Shown here in pieces: positions 50,888 through 58,633 of a stretch of DNA of 64,000 nt (the first letter of the stretch is position 1; the number at the start of each line of letters is the position of its first letter). The translations under genes were made by a program, and so were the position numbers. The DNA is from Pectobacterium aquaticum (lineage in GTDB: Bacteria; Pseudomonadota; Gammaproteobacteria; Enterobacterales; Enterobacteriaceae), in the NCBI RefSeq assembly GCF_003382565.3, contig NZ_CP086253.1, positions 4,092,001-4,156,000 on the forward strand, given 5' to 3'. The notes under the pieces were generated by a model, which did not search any database, was not told where the DNA came from, and saw only the letters and a list, made by a program, of their open reading frames with translations.

Positions 50888-51025
50888 ATATACCCGTCAT
50901 ACTTCAAGCCGCATGTGCGTTGGCAATACTCGACTCATCTCTGAGCCTCGCCCTGAGGGGCCAACGCTTTGCGTTGTTCAAAACGCCAGCGTTTTGTCCT
51001 GCAACTCGCATTATTTAGGGTATAT
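50888..51025. repeat. Short terminal-inverted-repeat element in the rho 3' region
   Basis: 138 bp bounded by perfect ATATACCC / GGGTATAT ends. The left part (GTCATACTTCAAG, GCATGTGCGTTGGC) and right part (GTTCAAAACGCC, GTTTTGTCCTG, ATTATTTAG) match the longer element at 25424-25690, so this looks like an internally deleted copy. It lies between the rho stop and the rho terminator and so is transcribed as part of the rho message. Confidence 0.8.
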
Positions 51026-51043
51026 ATAGATGAACGCTCGGAT

Positions 51044-52303
51044 TTATGAACGTTTCATCATATCGAAGAATTCATCGTTGGTTTTCGTCATCGCCAACTT
51101 GTTGATGAGAAACTCCATCGCATCGGTCTCACCCATTGGGTGGATGATCTTGCGTAGAATCCACATCTTCTGCAATTCTTCAGAGGTGGTAAGCAGTTCT
51201 TCTTTACGCGTACCAGAACGGTTGTAATCAATCGCTGGGAACACGCGTTTTTCTGCAATTTTACGCGCCAGGTGCAGTTCCATATTACCTGTACCTTTAA
51301 ATTCTTCGTAAATCACTTCATCCATCTTAGAACCGGTATCAACCAGCGCAGTGGCAATGATTGTCAGGCTACCGCCTTCCTCAACGTTACGCGCCGCACC
51401 GAAGAAACGCTTCGGACGATGCAGGGCGTTAGCATCCACACCACCGGTCAACACTTTGCCCGAAGCCGGAACCACGGTGTTGTAAGCACGCGCCAGACGA
51501 GTAATAGAGTCCAGCAGGATGATAACGTCTTTCTTATGCTCAACCAGACGCTTCGCTTTTTCGATCACCATTTCAGCAACCTGAACGTGACGAGAAGCGG
51601 GTTCGTCAAACGTTGACGCAACCACTTCGCCTTTCACCAGACGCTGCATCTCGGTCACTTCTTCCGGACGTTCGTCAATCAGCAGTACCATCAGCACGCA
51701 ATCAGGATGGTTGTAAGCGATGCTCTGCGCGATGTTCTGCAGCAGCATGGTTTTACCCGCTTTTGGCGGTGCAACGATCAGACCACGTTGACCACGGCCG
51801 ATCGGCGAAGCCAGATCCAGCACACGCGCCGTTAGATCTTCTGTCGAACCATTACCACGTTCCATACGCAGACGAGAGTTTGCGTGCAGCGGCGTTAAGT
51901 TTTCGAACAGGATCTTGTTGCGGGCATTTTCAGGTTTGTCGTAGTTGACTTCGTTAACTTTCAGCAGTGCAAAGTAGCGTTCACCTTCTTTCGGCGGACG
52001 AATTTTGCCAGAAATAGTGTCACCAGTGCGAAGGTTAAAACGGCGGATTTGGCTGGGAGAAACGTAGATATCATCGGGGCCTGCGAGGTAGGAGCTGTCT
52101 GCGGAGCGAAGAAAGCCGAAGCCATCCTGCAATATCTCCAGCACACCATCGCCGAAAATATCCTCGCCGCTTTTGGCATGCTGTTTCAGAATAGCGAAGA
52201 TAATATCCTGTTTGCGCATGCGGGCCTGGTTTTCCAGTCCCATATTTTCGCCAAGAGTAATTAACTCAGAAACTGGCGTATTCTTTAATTCGGTAAGATT
52301 CAT
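51044..52303 (-). CDS. rho: Transcription termination factor Rho
   Basis: 419 residues, as in E. coli. Hexameric RNA-dependent ATPase. N-terminal RNA-binding domain with the cold-shock-like fold (EDIFGDGVLEILQDGFGFLR, RFNLRTGDTISGKI), Walker A APPKAGKT, Walker B region DVIILLDSITRLARAYNT, Q-loop and R-loop segments GKVLTGGVDANALHRPKRFF and ARKIAEKRVFPAIDY are all complete. The gene normally limits its own expression by Rho-dependent termination in a long leader; a leader of about 200 nt with tandem repeats is present here. Confidence 0.98.
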   Translation of the reverse strand: MNLTELKNTPVSELITLGENMGLENQARMRKQDIIFAILKQHAKSGEDIFGDGVLEILQDGFGFLRSADSSYLAGPDDIYVSPSQIRRFNLRTGDTISGKIRPPKEGERYFALLKVNEVNYDKPENARNKILFENLTPLHANSRLRMERGNGSTEDLTARVLDLASPIGRGQRGLIVAPPKAGKTMLLQNIAQSIAYNHPDCVLMVLLIDERPEEVTEMQRLVKGEVVASTFDEPASRHVQVAEMVIEKAKRLVEHKKDVIILLDSITRLARAYNTVVPASGKVLTGGVDANALHRPKRFFGAARNVEEGGSLTIIATALVDTGSKMDEVIYEEFKGTGNMELHLARKIAEKRVFPAIDYNRSGTRKEELLTTSEELQKMWILRKIIHPMGETDAMEFLINKLAMTKTNDEFFDMMKRS

Positions 52304-52516
52304 AGTGGTGGGTTCTTTAACTCGGGGTAAATCTCGAACGATAACGTGAATGGTATGGCAGGATCATCCGTGCCTCTATAACAGCCTTCAACCACCGGAT
52401 TCCTGTCTGGTTTCACACCTGAAGCGCATGACATCCGCGCAAAACAACATCCGCATAAACGATATCCGCATAAATCAACGGCAGGAGATCGAAGACACAT
52501 AAAACCAAGTATTATA
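52304..52516 (-). promoter_or_regulatory. rho leader and probable promoter
   Basis: A perfect TATAAT lies at 52511-52516 on the minus strand with no good -35 at 16-18 bp. The ~200 nt leader to the rho start contains three 15-bp tandem units (52430-52474) and a short frame MRFRCETRQESGG (ATG near 52430), which could be a rhoL-like leader peptide but has a weak ribosome site. In E. coli rho is autogenously attenuated in its leader. Confidence 0.5.
52430..52474. repeat. Three 15-bp tandem repeats in the rho leader
   Basis: Contiguous units GACATCCGCGCAAAA (52430-52444), CAACATCCGCATAAA (52445-52459) and CGATATCCGCATAAA (52460-52474). The core ATCCGC-AAA is kept in all three. Confidence 0.8.
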
Positions 52517-52583
52517 AAACTAGTAGACTGCCTAAATCGGATCACAAAGGTGTTGTAAAACAATTACTTTACTTTGCAAAAAA

Positions 52584-52612
52584 ATCATTTTGTAAAATGA
52601 TCATTTTGTAAA
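52584..52612. repeat. AT-rich direct and inverted repeats between trxA and rho
   Basis: ATCATTTTGTAAA occurs at 52584-52596 and 52600-52612 (16 bp apart), and AAAATGATCATTTT in the middle is a perfect palindrome. It lies upstream of the rho promoter. The remainder of 52564-52816 shows a CCCCTTTCGCAGGGG hairpin near 52795-52809 after trxA but no gene. Confidence 0.6.
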
Positions 52613-52816
52613 ACAACGACTTTTCGATTTAGACACAGAATAATGCTTTAGACTCTAACTTTCAGGCTTAAGCCTAAGGGCTTAAACATAGGCAAGTACG
52701 ATATGCAGTGATGAAGAATCTAGCACGCTTCCCGACGAGCGGCAAGCAGTCAATATGAGAATTACATATTGCCCAATTGCGCCCGTCGACAATCCCCTTT
52801 CGCAGGGGTCAGCTAA

Positions 52817-53143
52817 TTACAGATTTGCCGTCAGGAACTCTTTCAGTTGCCCTTTGGACAGTGCGCCGACTTTCGTCGCAGCGACTTCGCCGTTTTTAAA
52901 CAGCAGCAGAGTAGGGATACCACGAATACCATATTTCGGGGCAGTCGCTGGGTTTTCATCGATGTTCAGTTTGGTAACCGTCAGTTTACCTTCAAACTCT
53001 TCGGCAATTTCATCCAGAATAGGAGCGATCATTTTGCAAGGACCACACCACTCAGCCCAGAAATCAACCAAGATTGCGCCCTCAGCTTGCAATACTTTCG
53101 TGCCGAAGCTGTCATCAGTCAGGTGAATTATTTTATCGCTCAT
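52817..53143 (-). CDS. trxA: Thioredoxin 1
   Basis: 108 residues. The redox-active motif is WCGPCK (Cys33 and Cys36 counting the initiator Met); the cis-proline is in GIRGIPTLLLF. It reduces disulfides in the cytoplasm, including ribonucleotide reductase and PAPS reductase. Divergent from rhlB with a 118 bp intergenic region, and upstream of rho, as in E. coli. Confidence 0.99.
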   Translation of the reverse strand: MSDKIIHLTDDSFGTKVLQAEGAILVDFWAEWCGPCKMIAPILDEIAEEFEGKLTVTKLNIDENPATAPKYGIRGIPTLLLFKNGEVAATKVGALSKGQLKEFLTANL

Positions 53144-53261
53144 ATTTTACTCCGCAGGATTATTTCTACCTTGTTGGTGTAGCATTAACCAACAACGGGT
53201 TGACTTTATTTCACCGGATACGCTTTCGTAAAGCAATAGTTAGCTGATATTCTACCACACT

Positions 53262-54551
53262 ATGAGCAAAACACACTTAACTGAACAGAAGTTTTCCGAC
53301 TTCGCCCTGCACCCGCAGGTTATCGAAGCTCTTGAAAGTAAAGGGTTTCATAACTGTACGCCTATTCAGGCGTTAGCTCTGCCATTGGCTTTGTCAGGGC
53401 GTGATGTTGCGGGTCAGGCGCAAACCGGTACCGGCAAGACGCTGGCTTTTCTTGCGTCTACTTTCCATTATCTGCTTTCACACCCTGCAAATGCAGGGCG
53501 TCAGACCAACCAGCCACGTGCTTTAATTATGGCCCCAACCCGTGAACTGGCTGTCCAGATTCACTCTGATGCAGAAGCGCTGTCTCAGGCAACTGGGCTA
53601 AAATTAGGTTTAGCCTACGGTGGCGACGGCTACGACAAACAGCTTAAAGTGCTGGAAAGCGGCGTTGATATTCTGATCGGCACCACCGGTCGCCTGATCG
53701 ACTACGCCAAACAGAACCATATCAATCTCGGCGCGATTCAGGTTGTCGTGCTGGACGAAGCCGATCGCATGTACGATCTCGGCTTCATCAAAGACATTCG
53801 CTGGCTATTCCGCCGCATGCCCGCAGCGTCACAGCGCCTGAACATGCTCTTTTCCGCTACGCTCTCCTACCGGGTGCGTGAACTCGCGTTTGAACAGATG
53901 AATAACGCCGAGTATGTGGAAGTCGAACCAGAACAGAAAACCGGCCACCGTATTACAGAAGAACTGTTTTATCCGTCCAACGAAGAAAAAATGCGCCTGC
54001 TGCAGACGCTGCTGGAAGAAGAGTGGCCGGACCGCTGCATTATTTTCGCAAATACCAAGCATCGCTGCGAAGACGTCTGGGGCCATCTGGCTGCCGACGG
54101 CCATCGCGTTGGACTACTGACGGGCGACGTCGCGCAGAAAAAACGTCTGCGTATTCTGGAAGAATTTACCCAGGGTAATCTGGATATTCTGGTGGCAACG
54201 GACGTTGCAGCTCGCGGTTTGCACATTCCTTCCGTGACCCACGTTTTCAACTACGATCTGCCGGATGACTGCGAAGACTACGTTCACCGTATTGGTCGTA
54301 CGGGCCGTGCGGGACAAAGCGGATTCTCTATCAGCTTGGCCTGTGAAGAGTACGCGCTGAATCTCCCAGCTATCGAAACCTATATCGGTCACGGTATCCC
54401 GGTCAGCAAATACAACAGTGACGCGCTGATGAATGATTTACCTGCGCCGAAGCGTTTAACGCGTCCACCGCGTTCCAATAATGGCCCGCGCCGACACAAT
54501 GCGCCGCGCCGCAGCGGAGCGCCCCGTAATAACCGTAAACGAGCGGAATAA
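53262..54551 (+). CDS. rhlB: ATP-dependent RNA helicase RhlB
   Basis: 429 residues, DEAD-box helicase of the RNA degradosome, where it binds RNase E. Q motif FHNCTPIQALALPLALSGRD, Walker A AQTGTGKT, DEAD box VLDEADRMYDLGF, SAT motif and HRIGRTGRAGQSG motif VI are intact. The C-terminal ~40 residues are arginine-rich and low in complexity (RLTRPPRSNNGPRRHNAPRR), typical of the RNA-binding tail. gppA follows after 6 bp. Confidence 0.98.
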   Translation: MSKTHLTEQKFSDFALHPQVIEALESKGFHNCTPIQALALPLALSGRDVAGQAQTGTGKTLAFLASTFHYLLSHPANAGRQTNQPRALIMAPTRELAVQIHSDAEALSQATGLKLGLAYGGDGYDKQLKVLESGVDILIGTTGRLIDYAKQNHINLGAIQVVVLDEADRMYDLGFIKDIRWLFRRMPAASQRLNMLFSATLSYRVRELAFEQMNNAEYVEVEPEQKTGHRITEELFYPSNEEKMRLLQTLLEEEWPDRCIIFANTKHRCEDVWGHLAADGHRVGLLTGDVAQKKRLRILEEFTQGNLDILVATDVAARGLHIPSVTHVFNYDLPDDCEDYVHRIGRTGRAGQSGFSISLACEEYALNLPAIETYIGHGIPVSKYNSDALMNDLPAPKRLTRPPRSNNGPRRHNAPRRSGAPRNNRKRAE

Positions 54552-54557
54552 CCGTCG

Positions 54558-56054
54558 ATGCTGAGCTCTTCTTCACTTTACGCTGCCATCGATCTCGGCT
54601 CGAACAGCTTCCATATGCTGGTCACCCGGGAAACCGCAGGCAGCATTCAGACGCTGGCGAAAATAAAGCGTAAAGTCCGCCTTGCGGCAGGGCTGGATAA
54701 ACAGAATCGGCTCTCGCAGGAAGCGATGCAGCGTGGCTGGCAGTGTCTACAACTGTTCTCCGAACGGTTGCAGGACATTCCGCAGGATCAGGTGCGCGTC
54801 GTCGCGACCGCAACCCTGCGTCTGGCAACGAACGCTGACGAGTTTCTGCAACGGGCTCAGGAAATTCTGGGCTTGCCGATTCAAGTTATCAGCGGTGAAG
54901 AAGAAGCACGCTTGATTTATCAAGGTGTGGCACATACGACAGGTGGCCCAGATGCGCGTCTGGTCGTGGATATTGGCGGTGGCAGTACCGAACTGGCAAC
55001 GGGAATCGGCGCAAAAGCGACCCAGTTGATCAGCCTCCCGATGGGATGTGTAACCTGGCTGGATCGCTATTTCAGCGACCGCAATCTGGAAGCCGGTAAC
55101 TTTGAACGCGCTGAACAGGCGGCACGTGACATGCTGCGTCCTGTCGCGACTTCTCTGCGCGAGCAGGGCTGGCAAATTTGCGTCGGTGCTTCCGGCACAG
55201 TCCAGGCGCTACAGGAAATTATGGTCGCGCAGGGAATGGATGAATACATTACTCTGCCGAAGCTCAGACAGCTTAAAGAGCATGCGATTCAGTGCGATAA
55301 GCTGGAAGAATTGGAAATTGATGGCCTGACGCTGGAACGCGCGCTGGTTTTCCCCAGTGGATTAGCCATCCTGCTGGCGATCTTCCAGGAACTCGATATC
55401 AAAACGATGACGCTGGCCGGAGGCGCGCTGCGTGAAGGACTGGTCTATGGCATGCTGCATCTGCCCGTCGATCAGGATATTCGTCACCGTACGTTAGCAA
55501 CACTGCAGCGCCGCTATCTGCTGGATACCGAACAGGCTAAACGCGTTAGCACACTGGCGGACAACTTTCTGCAGCAGGTTGCCCGTGACTGGCAGTTAGA
55601 TAGCCGATGTCGCGAGTTACTGCGCAGCGCCTGTCTGGTTCATGAAATTGGTTTGAGCATCGATTTTCGCCAATCGCCCCAGCATGCAGCCTACTTGATT
55701 CGCCATAGCGATCTCCCTGGCTTTACACCCGCCCAGAAGAAATTGTTAGCTACGCTCCTGCAAAACCAGATTAACCCTGTCGATTTAATGCCGCTCAGCC
55801 AGCAAAATGCGCTGCCGGTCAATCAGGCACAGCGCCTTTGCCGCCTGTTGCGTCTGGCGATTATTTTTGCCAGCCGCCGCCGCGATGACACGCTGCCAGC
55901 CGTACGATTGCGCGTAGAAGGCGAAGCATTGCGTTTGATTCTGCCCGCTGGCTGGCTGGCTCAGCACCCGTTACGGACAGAAATGCTGGAACAGGAAAGC
56001 CGCTGGCAGAGCTACGTACACTGGCCGCTGATGCTGGAAGAAACCCCCGCTTAA
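54558..56054 (+). CDS. gppA: Guanosine pentaphosphate phosphatase
   Basis: 498 residues, Ppx/GppA family with an actin-like ATPase fold. It hydrolyses pppGpp to ppGpp in the stringent response. The N-terminal phosphate loop YAAIDLGSNSFHMLV and the second DIGGGSTELATG motif are present, and the C-terminal half has an HD-like helical domain (CLVHEIGLSIDF). Probably co-transcribed with rhlB. Converges on rep. Confidence 0.96.
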   Translation: MLSSSSLYAAIDLGSNSFHMLVTRETAGSIQTLAKIKRKVRLAAGLDKQNRLSQEAMQRGWQCLQLFSERLQDIPQDQVRVVATATLRLATNADEFLQRAQEILGLPIQVISGEEEARLIYQGVAHTTGGPDARLVVDIGGGSTELATGIGAKATQLISLPMGCVTWLDRYFSDRNLEAGNFERAEQAARDMLRPVATSLREQGWQICVGASGTVQALQEIMVAQGMDEYITLPKLRQLKEHAIQCDKLEELEIDGLTLERALVFPSGLAILLAIFQELDIKTMTLAGGALREGLVYGMLHLPVDQDIRHRTLATLQRRYLLDTEQAKRVSTLADNFLQQVARDWQLDSRCRELLRSACLVHEIGLSIDFRQSPQHAAYLIRHSDLPGFTPAQKKLLATLLQNQINPVDLMPLSQQNALPVNQAQRLCRLLRLAIIFASRRRDDTLPAVRLRVEGEALRLILPAGWLAQHPLRTEMLEQESRWQSYVHWPLMLEETPA

Positions 56055-56076
56055 CGAGCACATAGGGGAGAATGCT

Positions 56077-58098
56077 TTACTCCCCTTTGGCTTTTGCTAA
56101 CATCGCTCGGATACTGGCGACATTCGTCTGACCTTTCTGCATACGTTCTTGTGCGCTAACCACTTTTCTTTCCGTTTCCCACACCACATCATCCTGCGGC
56201 AATTCAAGCAGGAAACGACTCGGCTCGGGGCGCACCAACTCGCCATACTGGCGGCGTTCTTTGCACAATGTGAAAAATAGTTCACGCTGGGCACGCGTAA
56301 TTCCCACGTATGCCAGACGGCGCTCTTCGTCGACGTTATCTTCGTCAATGCTGCTTTGGTGCGGCAACAGACCTTCTTCCATCCCAACCAAGAAGACGTA
56401 CGGGAATTCGAGTCCTTTGGACGCATGCAGCGTCATTAGCTGAACTTGATCCAGTTCCTCTTCACTCTCTCCACGTTCCATCATGTCCCGTAGCGTGAAG
56501 CGCGTCACCACCTGCGTCAGTGTCATCGGTTCATCCAGATCGGAACCTTCCAGCATTTCAGTCATCCAGCTGAATAGCTGATTAACGTTCTTCATCCGCA
56601 TTTCTGCGGCTTTTGGGCTGGGTGAGGTTTCATACAGCCAGCTTTCGTAGTCCAACCCATGAATCAGGTCTCGCACGGCGGCAACCGGTTCACGCTCTGC
56701 CAGACGGGCAATCTCTGCCAGCCACTGGGTAAATCGCTGTAGGGATTCCAGCCCACGCCCGGTCAGCGACTGGCTCAGCCCGAGATCAAAACTCGCGCTG
56801 AACAGGCCTTTATTGCGCTGCCCTGCCCACTCGCCCAGCTTCTTCATCGTCGCAGGGCCAATCTCACGCTTAGGCGTATTCACAATGCGTAAGAACGCGC
56901 TGTCATCGTCTGGGTTGGTCAGTACGCGCAGGTAGGCCAGTAAATCTTTGATTTCAGGTCGGGAGAAAAACGACGTGCCGCCGGAGATCCGATACGGAAT
57001 ACGGTTCTGCATCAGCATCTTTTCAAACAGACGCGATTGATGGTTACCACGATACAAAATGGCATAGTCACCGTACTGGGTCTTTTTAATAAAGTGATGG
57101 GCAATCAGCTCACCCACAACCCGCTCCGCTTCATGATCTTCGTTGTTAGCGGTAATCACTTTGAGTTCGTCACCGTAACCCAGCTCTGAGAACAAACGTT
57201 TTTCAAAAACGTGCGGGTTATTGGCGATGAGAATATTGGCGGCTTTCAGAATACGTCCGGATGAGCGGTAGTTTTGTTCCAGTTTTATCACATCAAGCGC
57301 GGGAAAATCCTGCTGTAGCAACACCAGATTCTGTGGTCGCGCACCGCGCCAGGAGTAAATCGACTGATCGTCATCCCCTACCACGGTAAAACGCGCGCGG
57401 GTGCCAACCAGCAGCTTAATAAGCTCATACTGGCTGGTGTTGGTGTCCTGATACTCATCCACCAGCAGGTAACGTAAGCGGTTCTGCCAGCGTTCACGTA
57501 CCTCTGCGTTCTGCTTCAGCAACAGCGTGGGCAGCAAAATCAGATCGTCGAAGTCCAGCACGTTACAGGCGCGAAGGTGGTCGTGATAGAGCGAGTAACA
57601 ATGCACAAACAGCTTGTCGCGTTCGGAGCGAGCGGTTGCTGCCGCACCGGCAGGATCGATCAGATCGTTTTTCCAGTTTGAGATCGTCGAGATCAACTGT
57701 TGCAGCAAAACCTTATCGTTTTCCAGCCACTGCTCCGTCAGCTCTTTCAGCAGCGCCATCTGGTCCTGATCGTCAAACAGGGAGAAGTTGGATTTCATGC
57801 CAAGCGCGACGTATTCACGTTTGATGATCTCCAACCCCAGCGTATGGAAGGTCGCGATCATCAACCCACGCGTTTCTTTACGCCCCAGCGTCTGTGCCAC
57901 GCGCTCCTTCATCTCGCGCGCCGCTTTGTTGGTAAACGTCACAGCGGCAATGTGCTTAGCCTGATAGCCACACTGGCGAATAAGGTGCGCGATTTTGTTG
58001 GTGATAACGCGGGTCTTGCCTGAACCTGCGCCCGCCAGCACCAGACAAGGTCCGGTGACGAATTCGACGGCGTGTTGTTGGCTGGGGTTTAAGCGCAT
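56077..58098 (-). CDS. rep: ATP-dependent DNA helicase Rep
   Basis: 673 residues, the usual Rep length. 3'-5' superfamily 1A helicase that helps forks through protein blocks and binds DnaB. Walker A LAGAGSGKT (residues 21-29), DEYQDTNTSQYELIKLL, GDDDQSIYSWRGARPQNL and LEQNYRSSGRILKAAN are all present. Paralogue of uvrD at 16289-18451 but without the UvrD C-terminal Tudor segment. The ATG at 58098 (MRLNPSQQ) is the family start; a GTG five codons upstream is possible. Confidence 0.97.
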   Translation of the reverse strand: MRLNPSQQHAVEFVTGPCLVLAGAGSGKTRVITNKIAHLIRQCGYQAKHIAAVTFTNKAAREMKERVAQTLGRKETRGLMIATFHTLGLEIIKREYVALGMKSNFSLFDDQDQMALLKELTEQWLENDKVLLQQLISTISNWKNDLIDPAGAAATARSERDKLFVHCYSLYHDHLRACNVLDFDDLILLPTLLLKQNAEVRERWQNRLRYLLVDEYQDTNTSQYELIKLLVGTRARFTVVGDDDQSIYSWRGARPQNLVLLQQDFPALDVIKLEQNYRSSGRILKAANILIANNPHVFEKRLFSELGYGDELKVITANNEDHEAERVVGELIAHHFIKKTQYGDYAILYRGNHQSRLFEKMLMQNRIPYRISGGTSFFSRPEIKDLLAYLRVLTNPDDDSAFLRIVNTPKREIGPATMKKLGEWAGQRNKGLFSASFDLGLSQSLTGRGLESLQRFTQWLAEIARLAEREPVAAVRDLIHGLDYESWLYETSPSPKAAEMRMKNVNQLFSWMTEMLEGSDLDEPMTLTQVVTRFTLRDMMERGESEEELDQVQLMTLHASKGLEFPYVFLVGMEEGLLPHQSSIDEDNVDEERRLAYVGITRAQRELFFTLCKERRQYGELVRPEPSRFLLELPQDDVVWETERKVVSAQERMQKGQTNVASIRAMLAKAKGE

Positions 58099-58258
58099 AA
58101 CGATCTTGCTCACTCATAAAACGGAAGGCGATTGTAGCAGAAAGCCGTATCGATCTTGACCAGGGATTTGTTATTAAGGAAAGCACATCGCAGTCCACAT
58201 CTTGCGTTGCAAATGTTACATTGCGCGCCGGAATCTCTTTTGCAAAAAAGGTAATAAC

Positions 58259-58540
58259 ATGGCAAATACCGCAGCAGCCCTACATATCTTGGTAGACACT
58301 GAGCAGGAAGCTAATGACATTCTTGCGCAACTGGAAAAAGGTGCAGACTTCCAGAAACTGGCACAGAAGCACTCAACCTGCCCGTCAAAACGCAACGGCG
58401 GCGATTTAGGTGAGTTTCGTAAAGGCGACATGGTGCCAGCGTTCGATAAGGCAGTGTTTTCCTGCGAATTGCTGAAACCGTTTGGTCCAGTGAAAACCCA
58501 GTTTGGCTACCATGTGATCAAAGTGCTTTACCGCAATTAA
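58259..58540 (+). CDS. ppiC: Cytoplasmic peptidyl-prolyl isomerase C (parvulin)
   Basis: 93 residues, a minimal parvulin domain with no signal peptide. ALHILVDTEQEANDILAQLE and STCPSKRNGGDLGEFRKGDM are family motifs, and GPVKTQFGYHVIKVLYRN is the normal C-terminus. It catalyses cis-trans isomerisation of peptidyl-proline bonds. The ATG at 58259 has AAGGTAA upstream and matches E. coli parvulin; the longer in-frame start at 58202 is rejected. Divergent from rep. Confidence 0.96.
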   Translation: MANTAAALHILVDTEQEANDILAQLEKGADFQKLAQKHSTCPSKRNGGDLGEFRKGDMVPAFDKAVFSCELLKPFGPVKTQFGYHVIKVLYRN

Positions 58541-58581
58541 GCTGCACCGCCACTCAGTCGTCACGCTGACACCCCGAACAT

Positions 58582-58618
58582 AAAAAGCGCGCCGACCTTC
58601 TGGTTTGGCGCGCTTTTT
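58582..58618. terminator. Bidirectional terminator between ppiC and putA
   Basis: AAAAAGCGCGCC (58582-58593) pairs perfectly with GGCGCGCTTTTT (58607-58618), with a further ACC/GGT pair in the loop. A and T runs at both sides allow termination of both convergent genes. Confidence 0.92.
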
Positions 58619-58633
58619 CTATTAAATGCCTGA

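Noticed and set aside
52300..52563. 87-codon minus-strand frame reading into the rho start
   Set aside because: It begins upstream of the probable rho promoter, spans the tandem repeats and has no family match; at most a part of the leader is translated.
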